Under the pieces are notes generated by a model. That model made no database searches, had not been told where the DNA came from, and worked only from the letters and a program-made list of their open reading frames with translations. The translations under genes were made by a program, and so were the position numbers. A DNA stretch of 64,000 nucleotides from Sorex araneus (taxonomy: Eukaryota > Chordata > Mammalia > Eulipotyphla > Soricidae): contig NC_073305.1 in assembly GCF_027595985.1 (NCBI RefSeq), positions 31,458,939 to 31,522,938 on the forward strand, read 5' to 3'. Numbering within the stretch: position 1 is the first letter of the stretch; each line of letters opens with the position of its first letter. This document shows positions 51,890 through 62,274 of the stretch, piece after piece.

Positions 51890-52490
51890 TTTTAAAAAGC
51901 TTCCTTTCTGACATTTGCATCTAAATCTCTGGCATTTGAACGCACTTGAAAAGCCCCGGGTAACTGCAAAGAATTAGCACAGACTATTAACAGCAGCTCT
52001 CCCTGGGTGGGGAAATTATTCATAATTGGGGTTTTTCTCTTCCTGGATTGCCCTTCTGAGAAAGCCCCTCCCACGGCTCCTGCTCAGGGTCAGCTCAGGG
52101 GGGCAGCGCAGAGGAGAGGTATTAAAGGATGGAGACCGGCTGAATCTCAGTTTCCTGGGTAGGAAGGAGACCGTGGGTCCTTTTCAGCTCAGAGATTCCG
52201 CACCCCATGAAGGGCCATAGACTGCGCCCATGCTAGGTCGCTATTCCCTGGCTGCCGCGATGGACCCCTTGGTAAAACGGGGCCCCCTTTTAGAGAGTTC
52301 GGGGCAGGACAGCTGCGCACATGGTGAGCTGCTGCATTGGGCAGGAGACGGCGCAGGGGCAAGCCAGCTGGAGGTGGGTGAGGGGAGCCGAATGGTGAAG
52401 CATACCCCTCGTCTCTCTGTTCTTTTGCCTGCCCTGGGGGGGTCTCTGGGCTTCAGTTTCTTTCCTTTGGGGGCGGGGGGAGAGGGAGTT
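51890..52490. other. GPD1L: Unique intronic stretch
   Basis: No repeat or exon identified. Confidence 0.5.
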
Positions 52491-52493
52491 TAG

Positions 52494-52618
52494 GTGGGGG
52501 CTCATTGGACCCGCAGTGCTCAGGAGCTCGTCCTGGCCCTGTGCTCAGGAGTGACCCCTGGCGGTGATTCGAAATCAAACCGAGGTTCGTTGCCGTCCTG
52601 CTGGAGCCTCATCTCCCT
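52494..52618 (-). mobile_element. SOR-A SINE, partial
   Basis: GCAGTGCTCAGGAGCTCG and GAGTGACCCCTGGCGGTG. Confidence 0.6.
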
Positions 52619-52619
52619 C

Positions 52620-53260
52620 CGCGGGTCTCTGCCCAGGGCTTCAGCTTCTTTATGTGAAGAATGGGGCGTGGGGTGCTGCCTGCATCCCACGGCGGCTGAG
52701 GCTTGGAGAAACTGGAAATCAGCGCCGCGCGAGCACGCCTCAGCTGGTCAGATTCACTCCACCCTGTGTCCAGTCAGTTCCTGGAACAGCTGATGGACTT
52801 CTAACTCTCCAAGTCAGAGTCGGCCTCCCACCCACTGCCCCTCCCCCTCCCCTTCTCCCCCCTCCCCACCGCCCTGACCCTCTCTCCCTGCTAGGCTTGG
52901 CTTCTTGCTAGGCTTGGCTTCTCCCTGAAGCTAGGCCCTCTTCCCCCCAGAACCCCCAAACCACTCAGAGTTCAGCCCTAGGGACCACCAATTCTCTCCC
53001 GCCTCCCTGTAGTCCACCAAGTGTCACCTGCTTTGCCACTTTGGTCACTGTGGGCTACTTTCAGCCCTTTGCATGCTTGTGAGGAGGCAGCACCCGCCTT
53101 CATTTCCCAGGTTCCAGGCGGGACCTTGGCTGCCGCTTGCAGGTATCTGTGGGTGGCTGTCCAGGCTCGGTGGCTGTCCAGGCTGGGTGATTCTGCTCTA
53201 CAGCACGCCCGGGAGCCGTGCGTCTAAGCTCAACAGGCCACTGTTGACTAAACAAGTTTT
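52620..53260. other. GPD1L: C-rich intronic stretch
   Basis: No exon. Two small tandem duplications: GCTAGGCTTGGCTTCTT near 52890 and GGTGGCTGTCCAGGCT near 53153. Confidence 0.55.
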
Positions 53261-53262
53261 TT

Positions 53263-53443
53263 GGCTGGTTTGGTTTTTGGTGGGGCTGGTGTTGGGGCCA
53301 CACCCAGCGATGCTCAGGGGTTACCCCTGGCTCTGCCTGAGGAATTCTATCTGGCGGGGGACTAGATGGGATGCTGGGGATCCGATCCCGGTCAGCTGCT
53401 TGCGAGGCAAAACACCCTACCCACAGTGCTGTCCCTCCAGCCC
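53263..53443 (-). mobile_element. SOR-A SINE
   Basis: GGGGCCACACCCAGCGATGC through GTCCCTCCAGCCCC. Confidence 0.88.
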
Positions 53444-54111
53444 CAAGACCCTGGAGCATTCTTGCTGGCTCTTCCTGCTGCGTGAGTCTTCAAGCCGCCC
53501 GGTGCTTTGTGAGGGGCACTGGGGCCAACACAGCAACCCCCAGTCACCCCGCGCTGTTCCCCGCCCCCACCGCTGAGCTGCGGAAAGGAAAAGTGGTTTC
53601 CTCCTAGTTGGCTCTTATCTCACTTTTTTTTTTACTCTTTGCTGTCATTGTTTGGCTTGAGGTGTCCTGTGTGAGATTTCTCTGCAAGACCCGTGACACA
53701 ATACTTCTCCCCCTGTTTTCTCCTCTGAGTTTTACAAGATCAAATTGGACGTTTAAGTCTCTAATTCATTTTGAGTTGATTTCTGTGCGTGGCATGAAGA
53801 GTCCAGTTTCCGTCATCAGCTTGTGGACGTCCAGATTGTTCGAGCACCATCTGTTCTAGAGACTGTCCTTTCCCCAGCTGTGTTCTTGGCACACTTTGTT
53901 AAAGATCAGTTGACTGTATGTATGTGCACAGGTTTATTTCTGGGCTCTCTCTCTGTTCTATGTTCATTGGCTTGTCTGTGGTTTTTATGCCATTATAAGA
54001 CTTTCTGATTACTATAGTAGCATCTTTATCCAGTTGCCCCTGAAAAGCATGGGCTTGAACAGTGAGGGTCTGCATTTATGTGGATCCCACCCACCTCCAG
54101 TACATACTCTT

Positions 54112-54283
54112 TTTTTTTTTTCTTTTTGGGTCACACCCGGCAATGCTCAGGGGTTGCTCCTGGCTGTGCACTCAGGAATTACCCCTTGCAGTGCTCAGGG
54201 GACCATATGGGATGCTGGGAATTGAATCCGGATCGGCCACGTGCAAGGCAAACACCCTACCCGCTGTGCTATTGCTCCAGCCC
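54112..54283 (-). mobile_element. SOR-A SINE
   Basis: Perfect 18-bp TSD CCTCCAGTACATACTCTT (54094-54111 and 54284-54301). Confidence 0.97.
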
Positions 54284-54531
54284 CCTCCAGTACATACTCT
54301 TGTCCCTCCATTTCCAGGGGTCCCACATTTAACACTGCCAACTGGGCTTGGTTGGTTGAAGCTGTAGATGGAGAACCTCGGATTCAGAGGGCACCCAGGA
54401 GAAATGTCCTCAGATTCAGCTGTGGGAAAGTACACCCTGAAATCAGCTTTCCTTGGATACCAAGAGATGGTGCTAGTTAAATTTGGGGGGAGTCAAAGTT
54501 ATATGTTTTTTCTACTTTTAGAAAGAATGAG

Positions 54532-54712
54532 AGGTCGCTGGAGTGATAGTACAGTGGGTAGGGCATTTGCCTTGCACGTGGCCGACCCGGGTTTGATTCC
54601 CAGCATCCCATATGATCCCCTAAGCACCACCACAGGTAATTCCTGAGTGCAGAGCCAGGAGGAACCCCTGAGCATCGCTGGGTGTGACCCAAAAAGAAAA
54701 AAGAAAAAAAAA
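54532..54712 (+). mobile_element. SOR-A SINE
   Basis: Near-consensus copy with an A/G-rich tail. Confidence 0.92.
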
Positions 54713-54873
54713 AGAGGAACCTCCCCTTCCACCTTTTTCTCCTCTTTCAAGGATCATGTGTGTATTTTGAAATCAGGAAGCATGTGACCTCTCTCTTTGT
54801 TCTTTGTGTGGCACTTCTGGGTTTCTGTGATTCCACATGAGTTTTCGGATTAGTTCTGTTTTACAAGTTACTG

Positions 54874-55030
54874 AGAGGGGCCAGAGAGGGAACGGTGGGT
54901 GAGACACTTGCCCTGCATGCAGCTGACCCCAGTTCAATCTCTTGCACCATGTGTAATCTCCCAAGCTGAGCCTGGAGTTAGTCTTGAGCACAATTGGGTA
55001 TAACCCCCCCCCCCAAACAACAAAATAACG
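54874..55030 (+). mobile_element. SOR-A SINE, diverged
   Basis: GAGGGGCCAGAGAGGGAACG and CCCCAGTTCAATCTCTTGC. Confidence 0.75.
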
Positions 55031-55121
55031 GTGGGTGGGGCCCTTTCTCCTGGGTCAGGGCAAAACACATAAGTAACGAATGGAAGAATGGGTTCTTGTC
55101 TGAGGCTGACAATATTTTGAT

Positions 55122-55172
55122 TTCCTGAGCACTGCCAGGTGTGACACACCCCCCCAAACCCAGCCCCCACCA
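55122..55172 (+). mobile_element. SOR-A SINE, 3' remnant
   Basis: CCTGAGCACTGCCAGGTGTG and a C-run only. Confidence 0.5.
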
Positions 55173-55255
55173 AAATGCCACTGGCAGTTTGCCGGGGATG
55201 GCATTGAATCTATAGGTTACTTTGGGTAGGATAGACCTTTGTGTTTGTTTTAGGG

Positions 55256-55331
55256 AACATCCTCCTGGTGGTGCTCAAGAGACCATATGGGACACTTGCA
55301 AGGCACCTACCTGCTGTACTATCTTCAGCCA
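55256..55331 (-). mobile_element. SOR-A SINE, head half
   Basis: CCTCCTGGTGGTGCTCAAG and ACTATCTTCAGCC. Confidence 0.6.
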
Positions 55332-55365
55332 AGGGTGGATATTTTTACTTGTTTATTTGTGGGCC

Positions 55366-55608
55366 TGGATCGATAGCACAGCAGTAGGGCATTTGCCTTG
55401 CACACAACTGACCTGGGTTTGATTCCCCCGCCCCTCTTGGACAGCCCGGCAAGCTACCGAGAATATCTCGCCCACACGGCAGAGCCTGGCAAGCTACCCG
55501 TGGCACATTCGATATGCAAAAAACAGTAACAAATCTCACAATGGAGAAACGTTACTGGTGCCTGCTAGAGCAAATCGATGAGCAATGGGGTGACAGTGAC
55601 AGTGACAG
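55366..55608 (+). mobile_element. SOR-B SINE
   Basis: Two-unit copy ending GACAGTGACAGTGACAG; TSD TTTGTGGGCC (55356-55365 and 55609-55618). It inserted at the tail edge of an older minus SOR-A. Confidence 0.95.
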
Positions 55609-55750
55609 TTTGTGGGCCACACCTGGCAGTGTTCAGGGTTTATTCCTATCTCTGTGCTCTGGGCTTTCTCCTATCTCTACGGAGTGCCAGGGATCAAACC
55701 TGGTGTTCAAGTCAGTCTTGCTCCAGGCAAGTGCCCTAGATGCTGTACTG
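55609..55750 (-). mobile_element. SOR-A SINE, diverged
   Basis: GGGCCACACCTGGCAGTG, GGATCAAACCTGG and AGATGCTGTACTG. Confidence 0.7.
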
Positions 55751-56146
55751 AGAAACGTCCATTCTCCAGTTCCAGAATGGACATTTTCAGTAACTTGAGC
55801 CTTCCATGCCCTGCGTGCAGCCTTCATTTACTTTCCTGGGCTCTGATGTCAGTGTTCTGTAGTTCTGTCAATCTTTCATCTCCCTAATTGGGTTTCTTCC
55901 AATTTTCTTCTCTTTGATGCCGCTGTAAATGAGATTGTTTTCTTCTTGTACTTTTCTGTACATTTGCCAATGTACAGAAGTGCAGATGATTATTCTATGT
56001 TGGGCTTGTCTCCTGAAATTGGATTGATTTGTTAGTTCTAACAGGATTTGTGTATGAGCACATCTTTTTCAACACATAGAATCACGAAACAGCACGTTTC
56101 ACGTGTCCAAGATTTGCCTACGCGGTTTCTTTCTCCGGCCTTATCT

Positions 56147-56208
56147 GCTAGGACTTCCAGTACTGTGTTGAGTAGAAGCTAGGACTTCCAGTACTGTGTT
56201 GAGTAGAA
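56147..56208. repeat. Perfect 31-bp tandem duplication
   Basis: Two identical units starting GCTAGGACTTCCAGTACTGT, at 56147-56177 and 56178-56208, inside old L1 sequence. Confidence 0.96.
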
Positions 56209-56383
56209 GCAGTGAGCGTGGGCATCCTTGTCTTGTTCCTGATCTGAGAGAGGAAGAACTTTCAGTGTTTTGACCACATGGTCTGCTAGCTGGGAGCTCG
56301 TCATTTGGCCTTTATGATGACAAGGTGGATCTACTTTTTTGAAGTTTTATAAACACAGGCTTGTGGAAGGGGGAGGGGACAGA

Positions 56384-56547
56384 GTAGAGAGGGACTGAGA
56401 GAGCACACAGGAGCTGTGAAGCACTTGCCTGATCCTCTGACACCAGATGATCCCCCAAGCACCACCAGAAGTGATGCCTGAGAAATAGTCCCTGATCACT
56501 GCTGGGTATGGCCCAACCATCCCTCAGCCAGGCAAACAACAAAGGAA
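56384..56547 (+). mobile_element. SOR-A SINE, diverged
   Basis: CAAGCACCACCAGAAGTG and GATCACTGCTGGGTATGGCC. Confidence 0.65.
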
Positions 56548-56599
56548 ATGTTGGGTTCAAGATAAAGAGCATACTAAAAGAACTGTGGTTGCTTTATTT

Positions 56600-56724
56600 A
56601 TATTTGCTTGTTTTGGGGGGTGGGGGCACAGCTGGTGATGCTCAGCTCAGGGATCACTCCTGACAGTGCTCAGGGGACCCTAAGAGGTACCTGGGTACCT
56701 ACCCACTGTACTATTGCTACTGCC
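56600..56724 (-). mobile_element. SOR-A SINE, diverged
   Basis: GGGCACAGCTGGTGATGC and CACTGTACTATTGC. Confidence 0.65.
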
Positions 56725-56741
56725 CTGACAGCTCCTTTATT

Positions 56742-56743
56742 AT

Positions 56744-56841
<98 letters not shown>

Positions 56842-56962
56842 AAGAAAGAAAGAGAGAAAGAGAGAAAGGAAGGGAGGAAGGAAGGAAGGAAGGAAGGGAG
56901 GAAGGAAGGAAGGAAGGAAGGAAGGAAGGAAGGAAGGAAGGAAGGAAGGAAGGAAGGAAGGA
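56742..56962. repeat. (GAAA)n/(GGAA)n microsatellite
   Basis: A purine array that changes from GAAA to GGAA units near 56870. Confidence 0.97.
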
Positions 56963-57009
56963 CGAGAGAAGGAAAATCTTCTTAGTCCTTTTTTCACCCT
57001 TTCTCTATT

Positions 57010-57212
57010 GTTGGTTTGGGGGCCATGCCCAACTATGCTCCTGACTGCTCAGGGATCACTCCTGATATGGGGTGACATGGGGGGCGGGTTCAGTGGAGAG
57101 GCACCATATGGGTGTCAGGGGTCCAGGGTTCAGGTCAGTTGCAGGAAATTGAACCTGGGGCTCTTGGTGCAAAGTACAGGCTTCAGTTCTTTGAGTCCCT
57201 GCCCTTGCCCCA
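57010..57212 (-). mobile_element. Degenerate SOR-like SINE
   Basis: GGGGGCCATGCCCAACTATG and GGAAATTGAACCTGGGG. Confidence 0.5.
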
Positions 57213-57225
57213 GGAAAGATGATCA

Positions 57226-57430
57226 TCACTGTATCATTGTCATACTGTTGTTCATCGATTTACTCGAGCGGGTGCCAGTAACATCTCCATTGGTGCCAGC
57301 CCTGAGATTTTAGCAGCCTCTCCTTACTTGTTTTTTCCAACAATTGGAGGCTCTTTTCAGGGTCAGGGGAATGAGACCTGTTATTTTTATGTATTTGACA
57401 TATCAAATACAACACGGGGAGCTCCCCCCT
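57226..57430 (-). mobile_element. SOR-B SINE, long form
   Basis: Minus copy carrying the same extra module as 3582-3843: CCCTGAGATTTTAGCAGCC, CCTTACTTGTTTTTTCCAAC, GGCTCTTTTCAGGGTCAGG. The head is missing. Confidence 0.85.
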
Positions 57431-57460
57431 GCCCCCCCCCGCCCCCGCCAGTCTGTGTTT

Positions 57461-57514
57461 ACGTTACTGGTGCCCGCTTGACCAAATCAGGATGACAGTG
57501 CTACAGTGCTTTAT
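57461..57514 (+). mobile_element. SOR-B SINE, tail fragment
   Basis: ACGTTACTGGTGCCCGCTTG and GATGACAGTGCTACAGTGC, in opposite orientation to the neighbour, so the two tails face apart. Confidence 0.85.
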
Positions 57515-57515
57515 G

Positions 57516-58145
57516 ATGATGTGCAGCCTCGCGGTCCAGGAATATGTTCACTCATGCGTGAGGCTCGGCCCGAGTATGTGGAAAGCGGCTTGGAGCATGG
57601 CGGAGGTGGGGTAGTGGAGGTCGGCTACTGGGGCTGGGTCCCTTGGGGGCAGGGAGGGCTCTCACCCGCCCCCTTCTGGGGCACCCCTGGTGTAGAGTCC
57701 CGTGGCATGGTTATGGGGGCCTCATTTTCTGCTCCCTTTCGGGAGAAGCAGCTGTGAGTTCTAGAGGGTGACCAATGAGGAGATTATCTGGCGCCAGCAG
57801 GAGGTGGTTTAAGGGTGTGACCCCCGTCCCCTGAGATTGGAAGAAGCAGGCAGAGGATCTCTGCTCCCGGGTCCCATTGAGCCCAGCGTCCAGGATCACA
57901 AAGTTCCGCATTACCTGGGTTTCGTGGGACTTAGCTCATGCGTGATCATAAGCGATGACCATAGGAGCTCAAAATCCTCGGATTGTCAAGGGGCCTTTCC
58001 AGCGCTAGAACTGTTTCATGCTTGTCCTCGCTGGCTTTGTCTTTGAACTGAGTCACCGTTTCTTTCCTCAAACAGATGCCACCACTCCTGCCCACGGGTT
58101 AGGGTAGCAGCTCCGTTTCTGCCTCCTCAGAAGGGGGAAGGAAGG
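57516..58145. other. GPD1L: Unique intronic stretch
   Basis: No repeat or exon identified. Confidence 0.5.
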
Positions 58146-58146
58146 A

Positions 58147-58148
<2 letters not shown>

Positions 58149-58179
<31 letters not shown>

Positions 58180-58255
58180 TGTCTGTCTGTCTGTCTGTCT
58201 GTCTGCCTGTCTGTCTGTCTCTGTCTCTCTGTCTCTCTGTCTCTCTCTCTCTCTC
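58149..58255. repeat. (TG)n/(TCTG)n microsatellite
   Basis: TG units, then TCTG, then TCTC-rich units. Confidence 0.97.
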
Positions 58256-58259
58256 TGTC

Positions 58260-58785
58260 CTGAGCTCATCTGTCCGTCCAGAGCTCATCTGCTCTGGTTG
58301 CTTCAGGCTTTGTCTTGTGCCTTCCTGTCCCTTGGCTGTTTGAGTCTGGCTCCCCTGGGTGGCTGCTGGCCTGGCCTGGCTCGCTGGCATACCTGCTGTT
58401 TGCTGTGCATTGTGGAAAACTCCACTCTGCTGCTCCTCCCGGCCTGTCTGTGAAGTCCTTGCTTCTCAGGAGAGGTTCGAGGGTCCTGAGTCTTCGCCCA
58501 GTGCTCTCTGTCGGTGGCTGCCAACTGGCTGCTCCTGGACAAGCACCAGTGATGGTCGAGGCCAACGTGTTAGTGTCCGTCTCAGGTTGTCCTGCCCTTC
58601 TCACTATACACAGGATTGGGAATTTCTGTAGCCTGGTTCCTTTCTCTGAGGGGGCGGTAGGCTTTGTGCGGGCAGCAAATGCTGGCCCTTGCTCTGTTTT
58701 GTCACCACCATCTCGCCCAGTGCCTGAAATGCAGTAGTGCATTGATAACTGAGTGAAGCTGAGAGAGTGAACAATGCTTTTGGTT
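58260..58785. other. GPD1L: Unique intronic stretch
   Basis: No repeat or exon identified; open frames are compositional. Confidence 0.5.
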
Positions 58786-58789
58786 TGTT

Positions 58790-58924
58790 GTTGTTTGTTT
58801 GTTTTGGAGCCACTCAGAAACCCTCCGGGCAATACTTGGGGCCGTATGTGATCCCTGGGACCAAACCCAGGGTTGACCTTGTGCAAGGCAAATGCCCTAC
58901 CCGCTGTACTATTTCTTCAGCCCC
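58790..58924 (-). mobile_element. SOR-A SINE, diverged
   Basis: GGGACCAAACCCAGGGTTG and GTACTATTTCTTCAGCCCC. Confidence 0.75.
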
Positions 58925-59149
58925 AGAATAAAGTAAATGATGAATAAGCTTCTGACATCACATGAGTAAATAATCTAATCGGAATTTCTATTTGCTTGTT
59001 TGAAGCCCCACTGACCCCCTCCCCCAACAGTGTGACGATGTAGCGTGGTGACCTTAGTTCTTCACAGTTCCAAATTTCATTCGAATTTTCTATTTCAGCA
59101 GGTGCTACGTGATTGCTTCTGGGTACAGAATGCTTAATTTCGTCAAGGG

Positions 59150-59337
59150 GCTGCTTTATTTTATTAATTTATTTTATGTTGATTTGGGGCCATACTTGGC
59201 TGTGCGCTGGTCTTAGTCCTGGCTCTGTGCACGGGGATCACTCCTGCTTGGGGGACCTGCTGCGGTGCTGGGGATCAAACTTGGGTTGACCGAGTGCAAG
59301 GCAAGCGCCTTACCCACTATACTGTCTTATCTGGCCC
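59150..59337 (-). mobile_element. SOR-A SINE, diverged
   Basis: GGGGCCATACTTGGCTGTG through CTGTCTTATCTGGCCC. Confidence 0.78.
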
Positions 59338-59492
59338 ACCCAAGAAAGAGGCTGATTTAAAGGGAGAAGCAAGTATAGTATTGCATCAGTAAGATATTGG
59401 GGTGTCATGGTTCTGATCTATTTTTCCATTTGATTTACTCAACTTGGATTCCTGGTGTTATCTCTCTCTCCCTCTCTCCTTCCTTCCTCCCC

Positions 59493-59494
<2 letters not shown>

Positions 59495-59534
<40 letters not shown>
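59495..59534. repeat. (AC)n microsatellite
   Basis: About 20 AC units. Confidence 0.98.
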
Positions 59535-59538
<4 letters not shown>

Positions 59539-59720
59539 GTCCACCAGGAAGTTGCTCCATTCCCAGAATCCCTTGTGCTTTCTTTGGCTGTGTGTGAGTG
59601 TAATTAATGATGCCAGGGAACAGTTGGAGCCGAGATGCTATCTGCCTGTGAGTAGGTGAGCAGATGCTTTCAAGATTAAAATAAAGGTGATAGAGATATG
59701 CTGGGAGATTCCTGCCTCTT

Positions 59721-59840
59721 TTCTTTTCTGTGGGGGCAGGTTGGCCTCGCCCCCAGTGCTTTGGCAGCTCAGGGGGATCAGACCTAGGGCAGCTGTGTGC
59801 AAGGCAAGCACCTTCACTCCTGTAATAGCTCTCTGGCCCC
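59721..59840 (-). mobile_element. Degenerate SOR-like SINE
   Basis: GGGGATCAGACCTAGGGC and AGCTCTCTGGCCCC. Confidence 0.55.
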
Positions 59841-60156
59841 TGTGACTTTGAATTTTTAAATCCTCCTGGGTTATTCTCAGTGTGGAGCCAAAGTGGAGAA
59901 TCCTGGCTTGGTTTATCCACCTGCTGTCTAGAAAGGGAAAATCAATCACTTGAAATTTTCTAATTGTTGTTCAAGTGCATGGGTTAACGTGGTGAATTTG
60001 AAAGACAGATTTATCAGAGACTAAGGAGAAAGATCTCCGGAGGCTGCTCCTTAAGGGCACAATTTCCTTCCCTCATTCTGTTACCACCCCTACAACAAAT
60101 TGTCCTGAGAATGAGTATTAGAAGAATGATGTCCTAACACTTAAAGTCAAATAGTA

Positions 60157-60305
60157 TGTTTGGGCAATACTCCGAGGTTACTCCTGGCTCTCCATTCAGG
60201 ATTACTCCTGGCGGTGCTCAGGGGACCATATGAATTGCCAGGGATCGAACTCGGGTTGGCTATAAACAAGATAAATGCCCACCCGCTATACTCTCACTCC
60301 AGCCC
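60157..60305 (-). mobile_element. SOR-A SINE, tail missing
   Basis: GGTTACTCCTGGCTCTCC through CTCTCACTCCAGCCCA; AATAGT repeats on both sides. Confidence 0.82.
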
Positions 60306-60354
60306 ACGAATAGTCTTTTTGTTGTTTGTTTTCATAACAATATTCATTAATTTC

Positions 60355-60400
60355 CTTTTTGGTTTTTGGGCCACAGCCGGCTTTGCTCAGGGCTTATGCA
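60355..60400 (-). mobile_element. SOR-A SINE, tail-side remnant
   Basis: GGGCCACAGCCGGCTTTGC only. Confidence 0.45.
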
Positions 60401-60409
60401 ACCCGCATT

Positions 60410-60935
60410 TTCAGAAGCTAGGTAGGGCCCGGGGAACCAGCTATTTCCCAGCTCAGAATCCTGCTGGAGAAGCCTATTGGTTCAGCTGGGGTCAGGACCC
60501 GCCCCCTCCGCCCATCCCTGGTCCAATCCAGTGGCCCCGGCAGTGGTGCTAAGTTCTGATGAGCAGGTTATGGCCCATCAATCCCTCACCGGCAGTGAGA
60601 TGGGCACGGGGGCTGTAAGTGAGGATGAGCATCGCCACAACCCTTTCCATGGTGCCCAGAGGAGTGCCGTTACCAGTTTCCCCTCAGGGAACTCAAGACG
60701 ACTTTGTCCCTAGGTGTGTTTGGTGACTAGAGATGAAGGGTGGGGATGAGAAGGGCCGGATGTTGGTGGGAAACGTGACACTCAGGTGCCCAGAATCTGC
60801 ACCCCGTTCTGTCCCTTTGCTGGAATCCACTTGGGTCTGACCTTTTGATCCAAGTCCCTCCACGGGTCTGTTGTAGTTGGTGGGAGACGGTTTATTTTTA
60901 GCCACGTTTTATCCTTTTCCTTTTATTTATTTATT
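60410..60935. other. GPD1L: Unique intronic stretch
   Basis: No repeat or exon identified. Confidence 0.5.
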
Positions 60936-60939
60936 TAAA

Positions 60940-61110
60940 TTTGTTTTTGTGCCATCCAGTGATGTAACTTCCGGTGATGCTTAGGGCCTGGCTCTGCAGT
61001 GAGGGATCACTCTTGAGGGGGGGTCTCGGATACTATGCATGGTGCTGGGGATTGAACCCAGATAAGCTGTGTGCAGGGCAAGCCCTACCCCAGTACTGTT
61101 GCTTCAGCCC
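60940..61110 (-). mobile_element. SOR-A SINE, diverged
   Basis: GGGGATTGAACCCAGATAAG and GTACTGTTGCTTCAGCCC. Confidence 0.75.
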
Positions 61111-61202
61111 TGGTAAGCCACATCTAAATCTGTTGGATTTAAAATATGACCCACTGGCACCGAGGCTGTGAAAACCCAGTGGAGTCTTCTTCATGCCCTT
61201 TT

Positions 61203-61388
61203 TTTTTTTTTTTTTTTTTTGCTTTTTTTTTGGGTCACACCTGGCGATGCACAGGGGTTACTCCTGGCTATGCACTCAGGAATCACCCCTGGCCGTGCTC
61301 AGGGGACCATATGGGATGCTGGGATTTGAACCCGGGTCGGCCGCGTGCAAGGCAAACGCCCTACCCGCTGTGCTATCTCTCCAGCCCC
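61203..61388 (-). mobile_element. SOR-A SINE near exon 2
   Basis: Perfect 16-bp TSD TTCTTCATGCCCTTTT (61187-61202 and 61389-61404). It ends 312 bp before the exon 2 acceptor, with its T-run in pre-mRNA sense. Confidence 0.97.
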
Positions 61389-61700
61389 TTCTTCATGCCC
61401 TTTTTGCTTCTCTTTTCAAGGTGGACTTTGCTTATGCCTCTGCTACTCTGTTCCATCAGAGGCTGAGGCCCACTAGTCCCCAGGGTGCTGCTTTTCATGT
61501 CTTGTACCAGACTCTGGGGTTTTCTTGATTGCAGGAATTGTTTATAAGTTCAAAACAACTAAGTTCCACCTGGCTTGACTGAGGCCCTATAAATAAATGC
61601 CTGGGGAAACTCTTGATCTGACTCAGAAGCGGAAAAAGAATCTTATCTTCTGCTCAATTGAGTTCAATATATTTTTCTCTTTGCATGGTTGCTTTTGTAG

Positions 61701-61878
61701 GGGTTCAGCTGTTGCGAAAATCATCGGTAATAATGTCAAGAACCTTAACAAGTTTGCCTCCACGGTCAAGATGTGGGTCTTTGAAGAAACGGTTAATGGA
61801 AGAAAACTGACGGACATCATAAATAACGACCATGAGAATGTGAAATATCTCCCTGGACACAAGCTGCCAGAAAATGTG
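61701..61878 (+). CDS. GPD1L: GPD1L coding exon 2
   Basis: This 178-nt exon completes codon 16 (Trp) and encodes residues 17-75, from [11 protein letters not shown] to HKLPENV. It supplies the second half of the GxGxxG loop (GSGNW|GSA), the helix after it, and the VKMWVFEE strand. The Trp-Val-Phe-Glu-Glu end of that strand is where NAD ribose is normally contacted in this family. The following segment to LPENV is highly typical of GPD1/GPD1L. The acceptor is TTTTGTAG at 61700 and the donor is GTG|GTAAGA at 61879, phase 0. There are no stops or frameshifts. Compared with my memory of the human protein only the NNVKNLNKF stretch differs noticeably. The family is about 350 residues long, so roughly four fifths of the protein lies outside the window. 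Confidence 0.97.
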
Positions 61879-62107
61879 GTAAGATTGGGGGGTGAAATGT
61901 TAAAATTTAACATTCAGTTTCATTCAGTTGGTTACATTCTCCAAGCTCCACACGCTCTGCCATGGTGTCTGGACACAAGGCCATGGCAAAGCTTCTTGCC
62001 TTTTCTCGTCCCCTTGTCCTAGTGGTTGCTTGGGTGAGTAGTTTTGCTTTGAAAGTCAGTGAGGGCTGCCACAGACCCAGTGGCTTAAATGCCATTCATT
62101 TTCTTTT

Positions 62108-62261
62108 CTTTTTTTTTTTTTCCGATTTTTGGGTCACACCCAGCGATGCTCAGGGGTTACTCCTGGCTTATGCATTCAGGAATATGGGATGCTGGGAATC
62201 AAATCCAGGTCGGCCACGTGCAAGGCAAACGCCCTACCCTCTGTGCTATCGCTCCAGCCCC
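62108..62261 (-). mobile_element. SOR-A SINE in intron 2
   Basis: TSD TCATTTTCTTTT (62096-62107 and 62262-62273). About 30 bp are missing between TTCAGGAAT and ATGGGATGCTGGG. Confidence 0.95.
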
Positions 62262-62274
62262 TCATTTTCTTTTT

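Larger units (their letters stand above)
53610..56335 (-). mobile_element. Old antisense L1 ORF2, SINE-riddled
   Basis: Ordered L1 pieces remain at 53610-54070 (AATTCATTTTGAGTTGATTT, GACTGTCCTTTCCCCAGC), 54757-54873, 55175-55250 (GGCATTGAATCTATAGG) and 55752-56335 (GGACTTCCAGTACTGTGTTG, GGCATCCTTGTCTTGTTCC). All are antisense ORF2 running 3' to 5', so they are one disrupted copy. Confidence 0.85.
39999..61700 (+). other. GPD1L: GPD1L intron 1
   Basis: The intron starts GTGAGC and ends in a pyrimidine-rich stretch and TTTTGTAG. It is phase 2, splitting Trp16 TG|G, and interrupts the GSGNWG nucleotide-binding motif between its two halves. It holds a CA/46-bp compound minisatellite close to exon 1, a young 5'-truncated antisense L1, older antisense L1 debris, and many SINEs on both strands. 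I saw no further exon-like coding block inside it. Confidence 0.92.

Noticed and set aside
61146-61528. Alternative exon immediately upstream of exon 2
   Set aside because: The open frames there are translations of the antisense SINE at 61203-61388.
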